Assembly (NCBI RefSeq): GCF_030053135.1
Contig: NZ_CP125649.1
Span: 135,473 to 199,472 of the forward strand
Direction: 5' to 3'
Length of the DNA: 64,000 bases
Origin: Rhizobium sp. BT04
GTDB lineage: Bacteria; Pseudomonadota; Alphaproteobacteria; Rhizobiales; Rhizobiaceae
The first letter of the stretch is position 1, and every line of letters starts with the position of its first letter. The notes under the pieces are model-generated. The model was given only the letters and a program-made list of their open reading frames with translations, ran no database searches and was not told where the DNA came from. Shown in pieces: positions 27,286 to 35,685 of the stretch. The position numbers and the translations under genes were made by a program.

Positions 27286-28674
27286 ATGAAGTATCCGATG
27301 CGGCGCAGAGTGCTCGACATCACTCCGGTGTATGTCGATAAAAGGAAGGGCATATTCGATACGAATAGAATTGGGGACGAGATGGTTTGGGCGACGAAGA
27401 CCAAAGGGTTAGAGCTGACGAAGACAACAGGACACCCGCCGCCGCGTAAGCCACAAATACGAGGGAGGGCGCCTGCCACCAAAGCTATCACATTCACGCC
27501 CGCGGAGCTTTTTGGCGCAATGGCAAAATGCTCCCATCTACATGTGGTCAATTCGGCGGCTGTAACATCCGAGTCAGAAACGTGCCGTCACCTCCTAAAC
27601 GAGTATGTCGATGACGACGATGACAGCTTCGCCATTCTTGAGACTGCAGACCGGCTAAAAGACTTCTCTCGCACCCACCTTGCAGGAGTCGTGGGAGCGG
27701 GAATCTCTTACCTCCAAATGATCCGCGATGGTTACACCTGGTGTGATCACTTTGAAAATATGAGCTTGGCCGGAGCGGCCCCAACGAAAAAGTCACCGGA
27801 TTTTGTTTTCAGTCGCCGAGATGACAAAACCGTCGCGCTCACGGAGTCGAAGGCGACACGAGGCAGTTCACGCAAACAGTTCGACACCACCGTCAGACGT
27901 GGTTACCTCCAACAGGTCTCACCGTATCTCGGTATGAGGGTAGGATCGTCCGTCGCAAGTCACGGCTTCGCGATCGGGTCATGGATGACTTCCGCAAAAC
28001 GCGCCGAAATCGTCATTCATCATACGGCGCCTCCATCTGGAAATGGCGATGGGTCCGACGAAGGGGCTGATCCAACCGAAGTGCGCCGCGGGAACTACCT
28101 TAATGCCCTGACGCTGCTGCTCGGTCCAGATGTTTCGCGTGCTGCGCTATCAGGGGAGTGGTCTGCGCGCGGGAGGCAATTTGTCATGGCGCGTTGGCTC
28201 GGACATGAATGGCTCCTCGGCTTCGCACCATTTCACAGTCCCTATGTCTTTGATGAAGAAGATAAGATCCTTTGGGAGAATAGCCACAAGCTGGCGCCGT
28301 CTTTGTGGGGCTTCAACAGATTCGCGCTCGAATGGAACGTTGCACGTCAGTTTTTCATGTCTTTGGAACGGAACGACACGCTCACAAATCCCCTCGAAAA
28401 CATCCCAGAAATGGACGACCGCCTCATTGCTGAGGCTCGTTCTTCCGACAGTGCGGTTTTCCCAGATGGCTTTGCGGTAATCGGGAAAGACGCAGATCTT
28501 GAACTTGTATCGGTCAATCCGATCTTTCCACAGGACCTCGAGCAAGCGAAACTCGAACAGGAGGTCAAGAGGATCGCAGTTCAGGGGAGCGAGGTCGAAC
28601 GTCTCGGTTGGGACGAGGCGACTACCAAAGAGGAGGAAGAGAAGCAGCTGCAACAAGTTTGGCTGACGGATTGA
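27286..28674 (+). CDS. hypothetical protein with PD-(D/E)XK nuclease-like motif
   Basis: The 462-residue protein starts MKYPMRRRVLDITPVYVDKR after AAAGGAACG; a GTG 57 bases earlier is possible. No family is recognised with certainty. Around residues 168-190 it reads SPDFVFSRRDDKTVALTESK. The spacing of PD, a hydrophobic strand and ExK is that of PD-(D/E)XK restriction-like nucleases. The C-terminus is acidic and possibly coiled coil (TTKEEEEKQLQQ). It is intact, monocistronic and sits at the junction between repC and the cargo region. A role in restriction or defence is inference only. Confidence 0.6.
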   Translation: MKYPMRRRVLDITPVYVDKRKGIFDTNRIGDEMVWATKTKGLELTKTTGHPPPRKPQIRGRAPATKAITFTPAELFGAMAKCSHLHVVNSAAVTSESETCRHLLNEYVDDDDDSFAILETADRLKDFSRTHLAGVVGAGISYLQMIRDGYTWCDHFENMSLAGAAPTKKSPDFVFSRRDDKTVALTESKATRGSSRKQFDTTVRRGYLQQVSPYLGMRVGSSVASHGFAIGSWMTSAKRAEIVIHHTAPPSGNGDGSDEGADPTEVRRGNYLNALTLLLGPDVSRAALSGEWSARGRQFVMARWLGHEWLLGFAPFHSPYVFDEEDKILWENSHKLAPSLWGFNRFALEWNVARQFFMSLERNDTLTNPLENIPEMDDRLIAEARSSDSAVFPDGFAVIGKDADLELVSVNPIFPQDLEQAKLEQEVKRIAVQGSEVERLGWDEATTKEEEEKQLQQVWLTD

Positions 28675-28843
28675 GTCTTGCATACGGGGAGAGGACAGCT
28701 GTTTCGAACGTGCGCAGCGACCAAAAAGAGGGCACGCGCCGAGTCGATCATGGGCAAAAGGGATATTAAACGTACCGCGTCTCCAGCCGCGTTAGCCATG
28801 CCCATGGTGTTTAGGAACTGATATTAACCCGTCACACACAATC

Positions 28844-29428
28844 TTATCTGGCCCAGATTTTCCACCATTGTCTCTTCTGGCCATGGAGAGTGGGGAAGGG
28901 TGGCCGCGTCGTTGGCGAAAGCGCAGTGAACTCGGGTGCTGGCTCGCAGCAATAAGACCGCCAAACGCCATCGACATTCTTTTCGAATGCAGTGAGATCT
29001 ATTCCCCCGTCGGAAAACCGCTCGTTCGTAGCTGTAGGCATCTCATAGCGCCAGAAAAGATACGCAATTCCCTCGTGGAAACCGTCATCCCAACTTTCGT
29101 GAAAGCCGGCCTTCTGCAGTTCCGACTTGGCGCAGCGCATCAATTGTGATGGCCCACGGCTTGAATTTTCGAAATCCTGCTGTTGGCACTTTGTCGCTTC
29201 GGCCAAGGTGGCGAAAAAGCATATTCGATAAACACGACTTTGCGGTTCGCGCTGCGTAGCTGCCTTAAGCACCGCATGCGGAAAGCCTGCTGTGGTCCAG
29301 CGCCTGGCACGAAACATGCCGTCCGTAATTGATTGAAGATGGTCGTTAAAATCCACTCGGTATAGAAACTCTGGCACGTGTCCTCGCTGTGATGTTGCGA
29401 CGCCGCGATACCGAAGATTCGCTTCCAA
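28844..29428 (-). CDS. hypothetical protein, uncertain start
   Basis: An open frame of 194 codons follows the recombinase gene on the same strand. The earliest start is TTG (Leu-Glu-Ala-Asn) without a good ribosome site, so the true start may be internal or lost. The protein is Trp- and Arg-rich (SYCCEPAPEFTALS, AYLFWRYEMPTATNERFSDG) and resembles no family known to me. It could be a truncated gene. Confidence 0.35.
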   Translation of the reverse strand: MEANLRYRGVATSQRGHVPEFLYRVDFNDHLQSITDGMFRARRWTTAGFPHAVLKAATQREPQSRVYRICFFATLAEATKCQQQDFENSSRGPSQLMRCAKSELQKAGFHESWDDGFHEGIAYLFWRYEMPTATNERFSDGGIDLTAFEKNVDGVWRSYCCEPAPEFTALSPTTRPPFPTLHGQKRQWWKIWAR

Positions 29429-29494
29429 ATCACTAACCGAATTGGCCGGTGTTTTCGTTCACGACGTACCTCCGCGGAAAGAAGCGTGAACAAC

Positions 29495-30748
29495 TCATAA
29501 AAGAAGCCTTGCCGCGCGTCCTCTGCGCCGGCCTGCACTATTGTAGTAACTTGACGCTTGCTGCACGGATCGATGCCGCGACTGTTCCATGGCTTCGGGA
29601 AGGGGGATCCCGCGATTGGCCGCCTCGGTGAGGTATCCCGATCGCAGCCCATGGGCCGAAAACTCCCCCGGCTCGAGTCCAGCCATCCGCACGCGCTGCT
29701 TGACAATATCATTGACCGCCTTCGGATCCAGCGCCCGGCGAGACACATTGCCCCAGCGATCGATCGCCCGAAACACACTGCCGCCGTCGATTTTGGCCGC
29801 CGCCAGCCAAACGTTCAGCGCCTCGACCGGCCGGCCGGTGAGGTAGACGACCTCGTCCTGGCCGGCGCCCGAGTTCTTGGTGCGGCCGAGGTGAATGGAC
29901 AGCGAGGGCAGGGAGCCTCCGTGCTCATCGTTGATCGGCGCCTCGCTCGTCAGCTGTTCTTTGCGCAGGCCGGCCACTTCGCTGCGCCGGCGGCCGCCGG
30001 AGCCGAAGGCGACCATCAGGATCGCCCGATCCCGCAGATCGCGCAGGCTGTCGCCGCCGCAGGTCACCAGCAGTTTGGCCAGCACGTCACCGGTGACCGC
30101 CTTGGCGCTCTTGCGGCGGCGTGGCCGCGGCACGGCGCGCGCGGCGAGCCGCAGCGCCGATCGCAGGGCAGGGGAGGCGAAGGCCCCGTCGAGGCCGCGC
30201 CATTTGGTCAGCGTCGACAAGTTGGCGAGCCGTCGGCGCACGGTGTCCGGCGCGTGCGGCCCGATCGACCGGAGAAAGCCCCCGTCTCGCAACGCTTGCT
30301 CGACTTCGGCCGGCATGCCGTGCTCGGGATCGGCCTCTCGCCGTGCTGGGTCCCACAGATGATGGGCGACGAATTTCAGCAGCAGCGCCTCCGGCGCCGG
30401 CCAGGGCAGGCAGCTGCCGGTCGCCGCCAGGCACCAGGCTTCGAGGTAGCCGAGGTCGGATGCGAGCGCGCGAAGCGTGTTGTCGCCCATGCCCTCGTTG
30501 ACCAGATGTCTGAGCGTCTCGACGTCCTGGTCGGAAAGAATCTCGGCGAGCTTGTCGCGCCGGTCAATCGGCAGCACCGCGGCGATGGTGTCGAGGGTTT
30601 CGGCGCGCCGAGCGATGGCGTCGGGCGCTGATTTCGGGGCGATGATGTCCAAAAACACCTCCTGAACGGCGAAAATCCGGATACCGAAACGGCGCCGGCG
30701 GCCGTCCTTTGCCCCGTTTTCGCTGATTTGCGGCTTGAAATCAATCAC
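29495..30748 (-). CDS. tyrosine recombinase/integrase
   Basis: The 417-residue protein has an N-terminal SAM-like core-binding domain (about residues 50-200) and a C-terminal catalytic domain. The catalytic set is visible: Arg in GSGGRRRSEVAGLR, HxxR in FSAHGLRSGYLTEA, His in QSRHRSVQQ and Tyr in SSYYN. It starts with GTG directly beside a perfect inverted repeat that may be its recombination site. Such large phage-integrase-like proteins occur on many rhizobial and sphingomonad plasmids, as resolvases or integrases of genomic islands. It could have delivered the cargo region, but no flanking direct repeat was found. Confidence 0.9.
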   Translation of the reverse strand: MIDFKPQISENGAKDGRRRRFGIRIFAVQEVFLDIIAPKSAPDAIARRAETLDTIAAVLPIDRRDKLAEILSDQDVETLRHLVNEGMGDNTLRALASDLGYLEAWCLAATGSCLPWPAPEALLLKFVAHHLWDPARREADPEHGMPAEVEQALRDGGFLRSIGPHAPDTVRRRLANLSTLTKWRGLDGAFASPALRSALRLAARAVPRPRRRKSAKAVTGDVLAKLLVTCGGDSLRDLRDRAILMVAFGSGGRRRSEVAGLRKEQLTSEAPINDEHGGSLPSLSIHLGRTKNSGAGQDEVVYLTGRPVEALNVWLAAAKIDGGSVFRAIDRWGNVSRRALDPKAVNDIVKQRVRMAGLEPGEFSAHGLRSGYLTEAANRGIPLPEAMEQSRHRSVQQASSYYNSAGRRRGRAARLLL

Positions 30749-30774
30749 TTCCGATAAGCATTACTTATCGGAAG
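30748..30774. repeat. inverted repeat at recombinase start, candidate crossover site
   Basis: CTTCCGATAAG (30748-30758) and CTTATCGGAAG (30764-30774) are perfect 11-base arms around CATTA. This lox/dif-like geometry begins at the first base of the recombinase gene. It could be the strand-exchange site or an autoregulatory operator. The 315 bases from here to hxsD contain no recognised gene and probably hold the hxs promoter. Confidence 0.5.
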
Positions 30775-31089
30775 CGAGGCGATCTCTAAATGATCGCAAG
30801 CCATGACGGAAGTAAAATGGTATCTTGGCTTCCAGGACAGAAAAGAACGGCGTTGATTCATATGGTTAATGAAGTGGAAACGGCGAAATTTTGACCGTTG
30901 CTGGGAGTAAGCGGGCACAATGACCTGATCAGTCACTGGGGGAGGCCTAGCCTGCCCGCGCCACGGCGGCCAGCTCGAGCTAAAATGTAAGGTGGACATC
31001 CTGTTGTTCTCAGCAAATTGCAATACAACCATCTGGTGATCCAGCGGCCGAGTTGGTACGATTGATGCGGAGAGGATCGCCATTGTCCG

Positions 31090-31377
31090 ATGGAAATAAC
31101 AGAATTCAGCACGCCGACTCAGAGATATGAACGACGCACTTTGATCGAGTTCGACGAAGCGCATCGACCTTACCTTGCTGCGGCCATCCTGCGTTTCAAT
31201 GCGGCGAATGCTGTGGCAAGGGTTGAGGTGTCGAAGCAAATTACGCTATCCGATGACGGTACGTCGCCCATCGACGAATTGATCGCAAATTTTCACCACT
31301 GCCTCTACCGAGAGAAGATATATTCGGAGACGCTTCCCCTCCGTCGGGCTCTCATCAAAGGTGTTCTCGGGCGATGA
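31090..31377 (+). CDS. hxsD: HxsD, His-Xaa-Ser system protein
   Basis: This 95-residue protein begins MEITEFSTPTQRYERRTLIE and contains RPYLAAAILRFNAANAVARV and ELIANFHHCLYREKIYSETL. It matches the small HxsD family found only with the radical-SAM pair HxsB/HxsC. Size and gene order agree. A helper or peptide-recognition role is plausible but not established. It is first in the operon; its stop overlaps hxsB by 4 bases. Confidence 0.85.
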   Translation: MEITEFSTPTQRYERRTLIEFDEAHRPYLAAAILRFNAANAVARVEVSKQITLSDDGTSPIDELIANFHHCLYREKIYSETLPLRRALIKGVLGR

Positions 31378-32780
31378 CTGTCTTCCCACTGAAATTCACG
31401 CGGTTGGCTTCTGACTACCTGTTCGCTGACGACGCCGGTGGATATTTCCGGGCAGATGGCAGATTCCTTGAGCGATACGCCGGTGGCGATCTGACTGCCT
31501 CAGATACCAGGTTTCTTCATTCGAACGGGCATGCATTCGATGAAGTCGGCGACCCAGCATATATGGGGTTTGCATATCGGTGGGCACAGCGACTGCATCG
31601 TCCGCAGGAGCTGAACTACGTCATTATCGTGCCGACACTTCGCTGCAATTTGGCGTGCGGCTACTGCCAGGTGTCACGGGTAAACGAAAACACCAGTGGG
31701 TTTGACTGGACCGAGGACACGCTCGCCCAGGTTCTTCGTTTTCTAGATGGCATGGACACGGCAAGTGCGAAAATCGAGTTTCAAGGCGGCGAACCGCTTT
31801 TGCGATTGGATTTGCTGGAGACGGTTCGAGAGTTTGCGCGGCGCAAATTCAAGGACGTAAGCTTCACCGTTTGCACCAATCTGCAGTCTGTTTCCGATGA
31901 AGCCTGGGCGTTTCTCGACGCTTCGGACACATTGATTAGTACGTCGCTTGATGGCGAACTTTCGGCTCACCAACGGCAGCGGACAATCACATCCCGTGAC
32001 ACCGACCAGTTTGTTTCGAACCTTCGCTATGGGATCGGAAGGCTAGGGCAAGGTAAAGTGTCGGCGTTGCCCACGCTTGATGTCAACAATTTGCCAACCC
32101 CGAACCAGATCATTGAGACGTTCGGTGACTTCGGCTTTCGTTCCATTTTCCTCCGGCCTATCAACCATCAAGGTTTCGCTCGGAAGCGATACCGGACAAT
32201 GGGCATGGATGAGCGATGGAACGACTGTCATGGCCGATTCATCGATGCGTTGATCGAGCACAATTGGACAGCAGATTTCCCTGTCGAGGAATTCTACTTC
32301 ACGCATTGTCTTCGCCGGGTTCTACGCGGCGGCCATAACCACCATGTGGACCTTCGCAACCCGAACTTCCTCGGTAAGGACTACATAGTCATCGATTTCG
32401 ACGGCACGTTTTATCCGTCGGACGAAGCCAGGATGGTGACGAGAGTGGGGCAGATCGACCTGAGTGTCGGCAATCTTTGGGATGGCATCGATCAGGCAAA
32501 GCTGGATGTCCTGAATGAGGAAGCGACTAACTCGTTCCATCCAGATTGCATCCACTGTCCATACCAAGCGGCCTGCGGCATTGACGTGATCGACGACCTC
32601 TCCCGGTACGGTCGTATCGACGTGCCGAAGCGTGACACTACCTTCTGCCGACGCCATACCGCGATCTTCGACAAGATATTCGAGCTGCTCTATTCGGATG
32701 ACAAAAAAGCTCACAAGAGCCTTGCGGCATGGGCCGAAATTCCGGAGTTCGATCCTTCGCTGGCTCCGATACACAGATGA
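31374..32780 (+). CDS. hxsB: HxsB, radical SAM maturase of the His-Xaa-Ser system
   Basis: The 468-residue protein has the radical SAM cluster motif CNLACGYC (Cys91, Cys95, Cys98) followed by KIEFQGGEPLLRLDLLETV, the SAM-binding GGE block. C-terminal cysteines in CIHCPYQAACG and TTFCRRH suggest a SPASM-type auxiliary cluster. It should modify the HXS repeats of HxsA; the chemistry is unknown to me. It overlaps hxsD and hxsC by 4 bases each, so translation is coupled. Confidence 0.92.
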   Translation: MTVFPLKFTRLASDYLFADDAGGYFRADGRFLERYAGGDLTASDTRFLHSNGHAFDEVGDPAYMGFAYRWAQRLHRPQELNYVIIVPTLRCNLACGYCQVSRVNENTSGFDWTEDTLAQVLRFLDGMDTASAKIEFQGGEPLLRLDLLETVREFARRKFKDVSFTVCTNLQSVSDEAWAFLDASDTLISTSLDGELSAHQRQRTITSRDTDQFVSNLRYGIGRLGQGKVSALPTLDVNNLPTPNQIIETFGDFGFRSIFLRPINHQGFARKRYRTMGMDERWNDCHGRFIDALIEHNWTADFPVEEFYFTHCLRRVLRGGHNHHVDLRNPNFLGKDYIVIDFDGTFYPSDEARMVTRVGQIDLSVGNLWDGIDQAKLDVLNEEATNSFHPDCIHCPYQAACGIDVIDDLSRYGRIDVPKRDTTFCRRHTAIFDKIFELLYSDDKKAHKSLAAWAEIPEFDPSLAPIHR

Positions 32781-33859
32781 TCGATTTGCGGCTTAAGATC
32801 GATGACGTTCCAATCGACCATCCAAGTATCGTTCGCCTGCGCACCGACACGGTGGAGAGTGAGCATGATGCTGTCCTGATCGATCGTGACCACGAGAGTC
32901 AAATCCTCGATCTCGCGGGCTATTCGCTTCGAGTTTACTGCGATCCCCAAACTGATCTCGACGGCGACGTGCTCCTTCTAGTACCTGGTCGAAACTCGGC
33001 TCATCGATTGCTGCGAGCAGGGTCGAGGCACAACACCTTCCTGGTGACCGAGCAATGCGACCAGCTCTGCGTGATGTGCTCGCAGCCTCCGAAGAAATAT
33101 CACGTCGACCTCTTCGACCAATTCACAGTCGCCGCCACCTTGGCCCCGGAAAACGCGCGCATCACGATATCTGGCGGCGAGCCGCTGCTGCACAAACGAA
33201 GACTGTTTCAATTCCTCGCAGTCGCCGCGAAGGCTCGACCCGACATCTCATTTCATGTTTTGACCAACGGCCAGTTTTTCGAACCTGGCGACATTGCCAT
33301 AATTGATGGGGTCGGAAGGGAGCGCGTGTTGTGGGGCATTCCATTGTATGCGCCTCATGCCGAACTTCACGACAGCATCGTTGCAAAGCGGGGTGCGTTT
33401 GAAACGTTGTCGCAGAATTTCGTGACGCTAATGAGGGCCGGGGCGGCCGTCGAGCTTCGGACGGTTGTCCTTCAGCAGAACTGGGATGTGTTGCCACAGC
33501 TTGCGGACTACGCCTCGACCCGGCTTCCGTTCATTGATGTCTGGGCCATCATGCAACTAGAAAATATCGGTTACGGCAGAATGAATTGGGCGCATTCGTT
33601 CAAGGATACGTCGCTGGATTTCGGCCAACTGGGGAGCGCCATCAATCTCGCGATTGGGCGCGGTATTCATACTCTTCTTTATAATTTCCCGCTTTGCACG
33701 GTTCCCCCACCGTACCGGCATTTGGCACCAAGCACGATTTCAGACTGGAAGAACAAATTCCTGGAAGAGTGCGGCGAGTGTACGTTGCGCTCTACTTGTG
33801 GTGGATTTTTTGAATGGTATAAAGCTGATCAGGGATTTGGGGGACTGTCACGACAATGA
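32777..33859 (+). CDS. hxsC: HxsC, radical SAM maturase of the His-Xaa-Ser system
   Basis: This 360-residue protein starts MIDLRLKIDDVPIDHPSIVR; the ATG overlaps the hxsB stop. The motif TEQCDQLCVMC gives Cys94, Cys98, Cys101, and ITISGGEPLLHKRRLFQFL is the SAM-binding block. A C-terminal CGECTLRSTCGGFFEWY cluster may bind a second iron-sulfur centre. HxsB and HxsC always occur together in this system. It is coupled to hxsA by an ATGA overlap. Confidence 0.92.
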   Translation: MIDLRLKIDDVPIDHPSIVRLRTDTVESEHDAVLIDRDHESQILDLAGYSLRVYCDPQTDLDGDVLLLVPGRNSAHRLLRAGSRHNTFLVTEQCDQLCVMCSQPPKKYHVDLFDQFTVAATLAPENARITISGGEPLLHKRRLFQFLAVAAKARPDISFHVLTNGQFFEPGDIAIIDGVGRERVLWGIPLYAPHAELHDSIVAKRGAFETLSQNFVTLMRAGAAVELRTVVLQQNWDVLPQLADYASTRLPFIDVWAIMQLENIGYGRMNWAHSFKDTSLDFGQLGSAINLAIGRGIHTLLYNFPLCTVPPPYRHLAPSTISDWKNKFLEECGECTLRSTCGGFFEWYKADQGFGGLSRQ

Positions 33860-34509
33860 AGAAGCGCAAGGTTTACCTGTTGCCGTCATTGATTGCGGCT
33901 GGGTTCATGCCGTCGAAAGGCGATGCAGCGCCACTTGTCGGCCTTACCCAAAAGAAGCCAGAACCCACTCTCTTTGAGCGGCTGCGGGTCAAGCAGGCCT
34001 ACACCCTCGCTGGTCATAGCTCACATTCGAGCCACGCAAGTCATAGCAGTCATGCTAGTCACGCGAGCCATGCGTCAGGCTCTGGGGGCGGATACGTTGT
34101 GCCGCGCGGCGACTACAACAACAGCACGACCTATACGCAGCCCGACCCGACGCCGAGCTATTCGCCCAATCCGGGACCGGTCATCAGAAGTCTACCGACG
34201 ACTCCCAACATACCGGCGACGACTTCGACTGGCAGCTATTCGACGGGGGTTGCCCCGCAATCCTCCGCGGTGAATACAGCCCCAATGCCCCTGAAGACGT
34301 TGCCGGGCAACTCAGACAAATTTCGGCGTATCGTTATTCAGGTTCAGACCGCTCTGGTTGCCTTCGGCTATTTCGGCGGCCCGATAACAGGGCAGGTCGA
34401 CGCCGCAACGAGGGTTGGACTTAATAAAATGCAGGATGCCTATGGGCTGAAGGTGACCGGAACGATCACGCCTCAAGTTCTCACAGCTTTTGGTATTTCA
34501 ACAAACTGA
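33856..34509 (+). CDS. hxsA: HxsA, His-Xaa-Ser repeat protein with peptidoglycan-binding domain
   Basis: The 217-residue protein is the substrate of the hxs system. Residues 54-74 are seven uninterrupted His-Xaa-Ser triplets (HSS or HAS), followed by a glycine spacer. A Pro/Ser/Thr-rich linker (about 80-145) leads to a C-terminal peptidoglycan-binding domain (IVIQVQTALVAFGYFGGPIT, then VGLNKMQDAYGLKVTGTITP). The N-terminus is weakly hydrophobic (VYLLPSLIAAGFMPS), consistent with export. The expected product is a repeat modified by HxsB/HxsC and displayed at the cell wall. Confidence 0.92.
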   Translation: MKKRKVYLLPSLIAAGFMPSKGDAAPLVGLTQKKPEPTLFERLRVKQAYTLAGHSSHSSHASHSSHASHASHASGSGGGYVVPRGDYNNSTTYTQPDPTPSYSPNPGPVIRSLPTTPNIPATTSTGSYSTGVAPQSSAVNTAPMPLKTLPGNSDKFRRIVIQVQTALVAFGYFGGPITGQVDAATRVGLNKMQDAYGLKVTGTITPQVLTAFGISTN

Positions 34510-34533
34510 TCCGATCAGATTAGGGAGGGAGCG

Positions 34534-35685
34534 ATGCGCTCGTCTGTTTTCATTTCCTGCCTGATTTCATTGGCCGCGCTAATCGCAAGCCCCAGTCACG
34601 CAGCGATCAGATTTGCCCACGTGAAAGCGGCGAACAACGACATCTTGTTGATTCAAGGAACGTTCGAGCCCAGCGATCTTCCTGATAAGCTCGAAGCCGA
34701 AATCAAGAACAGCGCTCCGAAATTCATCGCGTTCAATTCGCCGGGCGGTGATACAGATGCCGCGATCGGATATGGCCGGGCTATTCGTCGGATGAAGATT
34801 TCGACGCTGCAAGTTTCGGGTTCGAAGTGCGAGTCTGCATGCTTACTCGCTTTTGCCGGTGGAGTGCGGCGTTATGCGGAAGACGCCTCGATGCTCGTTG
34901 ATCGAACACTTCTCTCGCCGGGAAGCTCGGGCCTGCAAACCGGAACCGAAAGATACAAGGCCTACCTTGCGGACATGGGCCTCGACCCCACCTTGTTCAC
35001 GTTTGTCACCAGTCTGGCCGACGGTGATCGACGGGTGCTGTCGCTGATCGACATGGCTGGCTTTGGTCTCGTGACGGGGCAGCCTACCCCCTATGTGGCA
35101 CCGACGGCGGAAGAAACTGCCGTATCCAACGAGGCGCCCTCGACAGCATTGAACGGAGCCGCGCTCCAGTTTTTCCTGGAAACACAGCGGACCTGGTCGA
35201 CGAACGAAGGAATGTCCTTCCTCGCGAACAATTACGGAGATTCCGTTGTCTATTACGGCTCCCCGCGCTCGAAGGCGGACGTCCTAAATGAGAAGCAACA
35301 GTTCGCTGAACGGTGGCCTGTGCGCATTTATGCCGTGCGGTCTGGCACAGCACACGCAGCATGCTTTGATATCTGTACCGTCGTCGCTGTGGTCGATTGG
35401 TATACCTACAGCCCCTCACGTAAAAAATCCTCCTCTGGCGCGGTGATGACATGGGACCCCGCGACCCACAAAATTCTGGCGGAGAACGGTAAGATCACGA
35501 CCAAGGATAATTCGGTAGCTGGACCAGATCGGATTATTCGTCGCTGGCTGACCGACAACGCTGCGTGCTCGTTGTCCTACGCGGAGGACGCTTGTAATTC
35601 ACAAGCACTGCTTCTTACGGAATTGACCAACAGCGGCTGGTGCCGCAGACTCGACGCGACTTGGGGGCCGTGCACTCCTCAATAA
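34534..35685 (+). CDS. exported ClpP/crotonase-like hydrolase family protein (COG3904-like)
   Basis: The 383-residue protein has a signal peptide (MRSSVFISCLISLAALIASP, then SHA). The region at about residues 40-150 resembles periplasmic ClpP-like proteins: IAFNSPGGDTDAAIGYGRAI followed by GSKCESACLLAFAGG, where the Ser of CESAC is the nucleophile position. The C-terminal half (AALQFFLETQRTWSTNEGMS onward) is an SH3- or NTF2-like domain of unknown role. It lies 24 bases after hxsA on the same strand, so co-transcription is likely. Function in the hxs system is inference. Confidence 0.65.
   Translation: MRSSVFISCLISLAALIASPSHAAIRFAHVKAANNDILLIQGTFEPSDLPDKLEAEIKNSAPKFIAFNSPGGDTDAAIGYGRAIRRMKISTLQVSGSKCESACLLAFAGGVRRYAEDASMLVDRTLLSPGSSGLQTGTERYKAYLADMGLDPTLFTFVTSLADGDRRVLSLIDMAGFGLVTGQPTPYVAPTAEETAVSNEAPSTALNGAALQFFLETQRTWSTNEGMSFLANNYGDSVVYYGSPRSKADVLNEKQQFAERWPVRIYAVRSGTAHAACFDICTVVAVVDWYTYSPSRKKSSSGAVMTWDPATHKILAENGKITTKDNSVAGPDRIIRRWLTDNAACSLSYAEDACNSQALLLTELTNSGWCRRLDATWGPCTPQ

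Noticed and set aside
29140..29778. Alternative 212-codon frame at the recombinase 3' end
   Set aside because: Overlaps the catalytic HxxR...Y region of the recombinase in another frame; the recombinase frame is clearly the coding one.
30745..31239. Minus-strand 164-codon frame upstream of the recombinase
   Set aside because: No family resemblance; covers the promoter region and the start of hxsD.
34018..34080. Tandem DNA repeat in hxsA as a minisatellite or CRISPR-like array
   Set aside because: The 9-base periodicity follows from the His-Xaa-Ser codons of a genuine protein repeat; there are no spacers.
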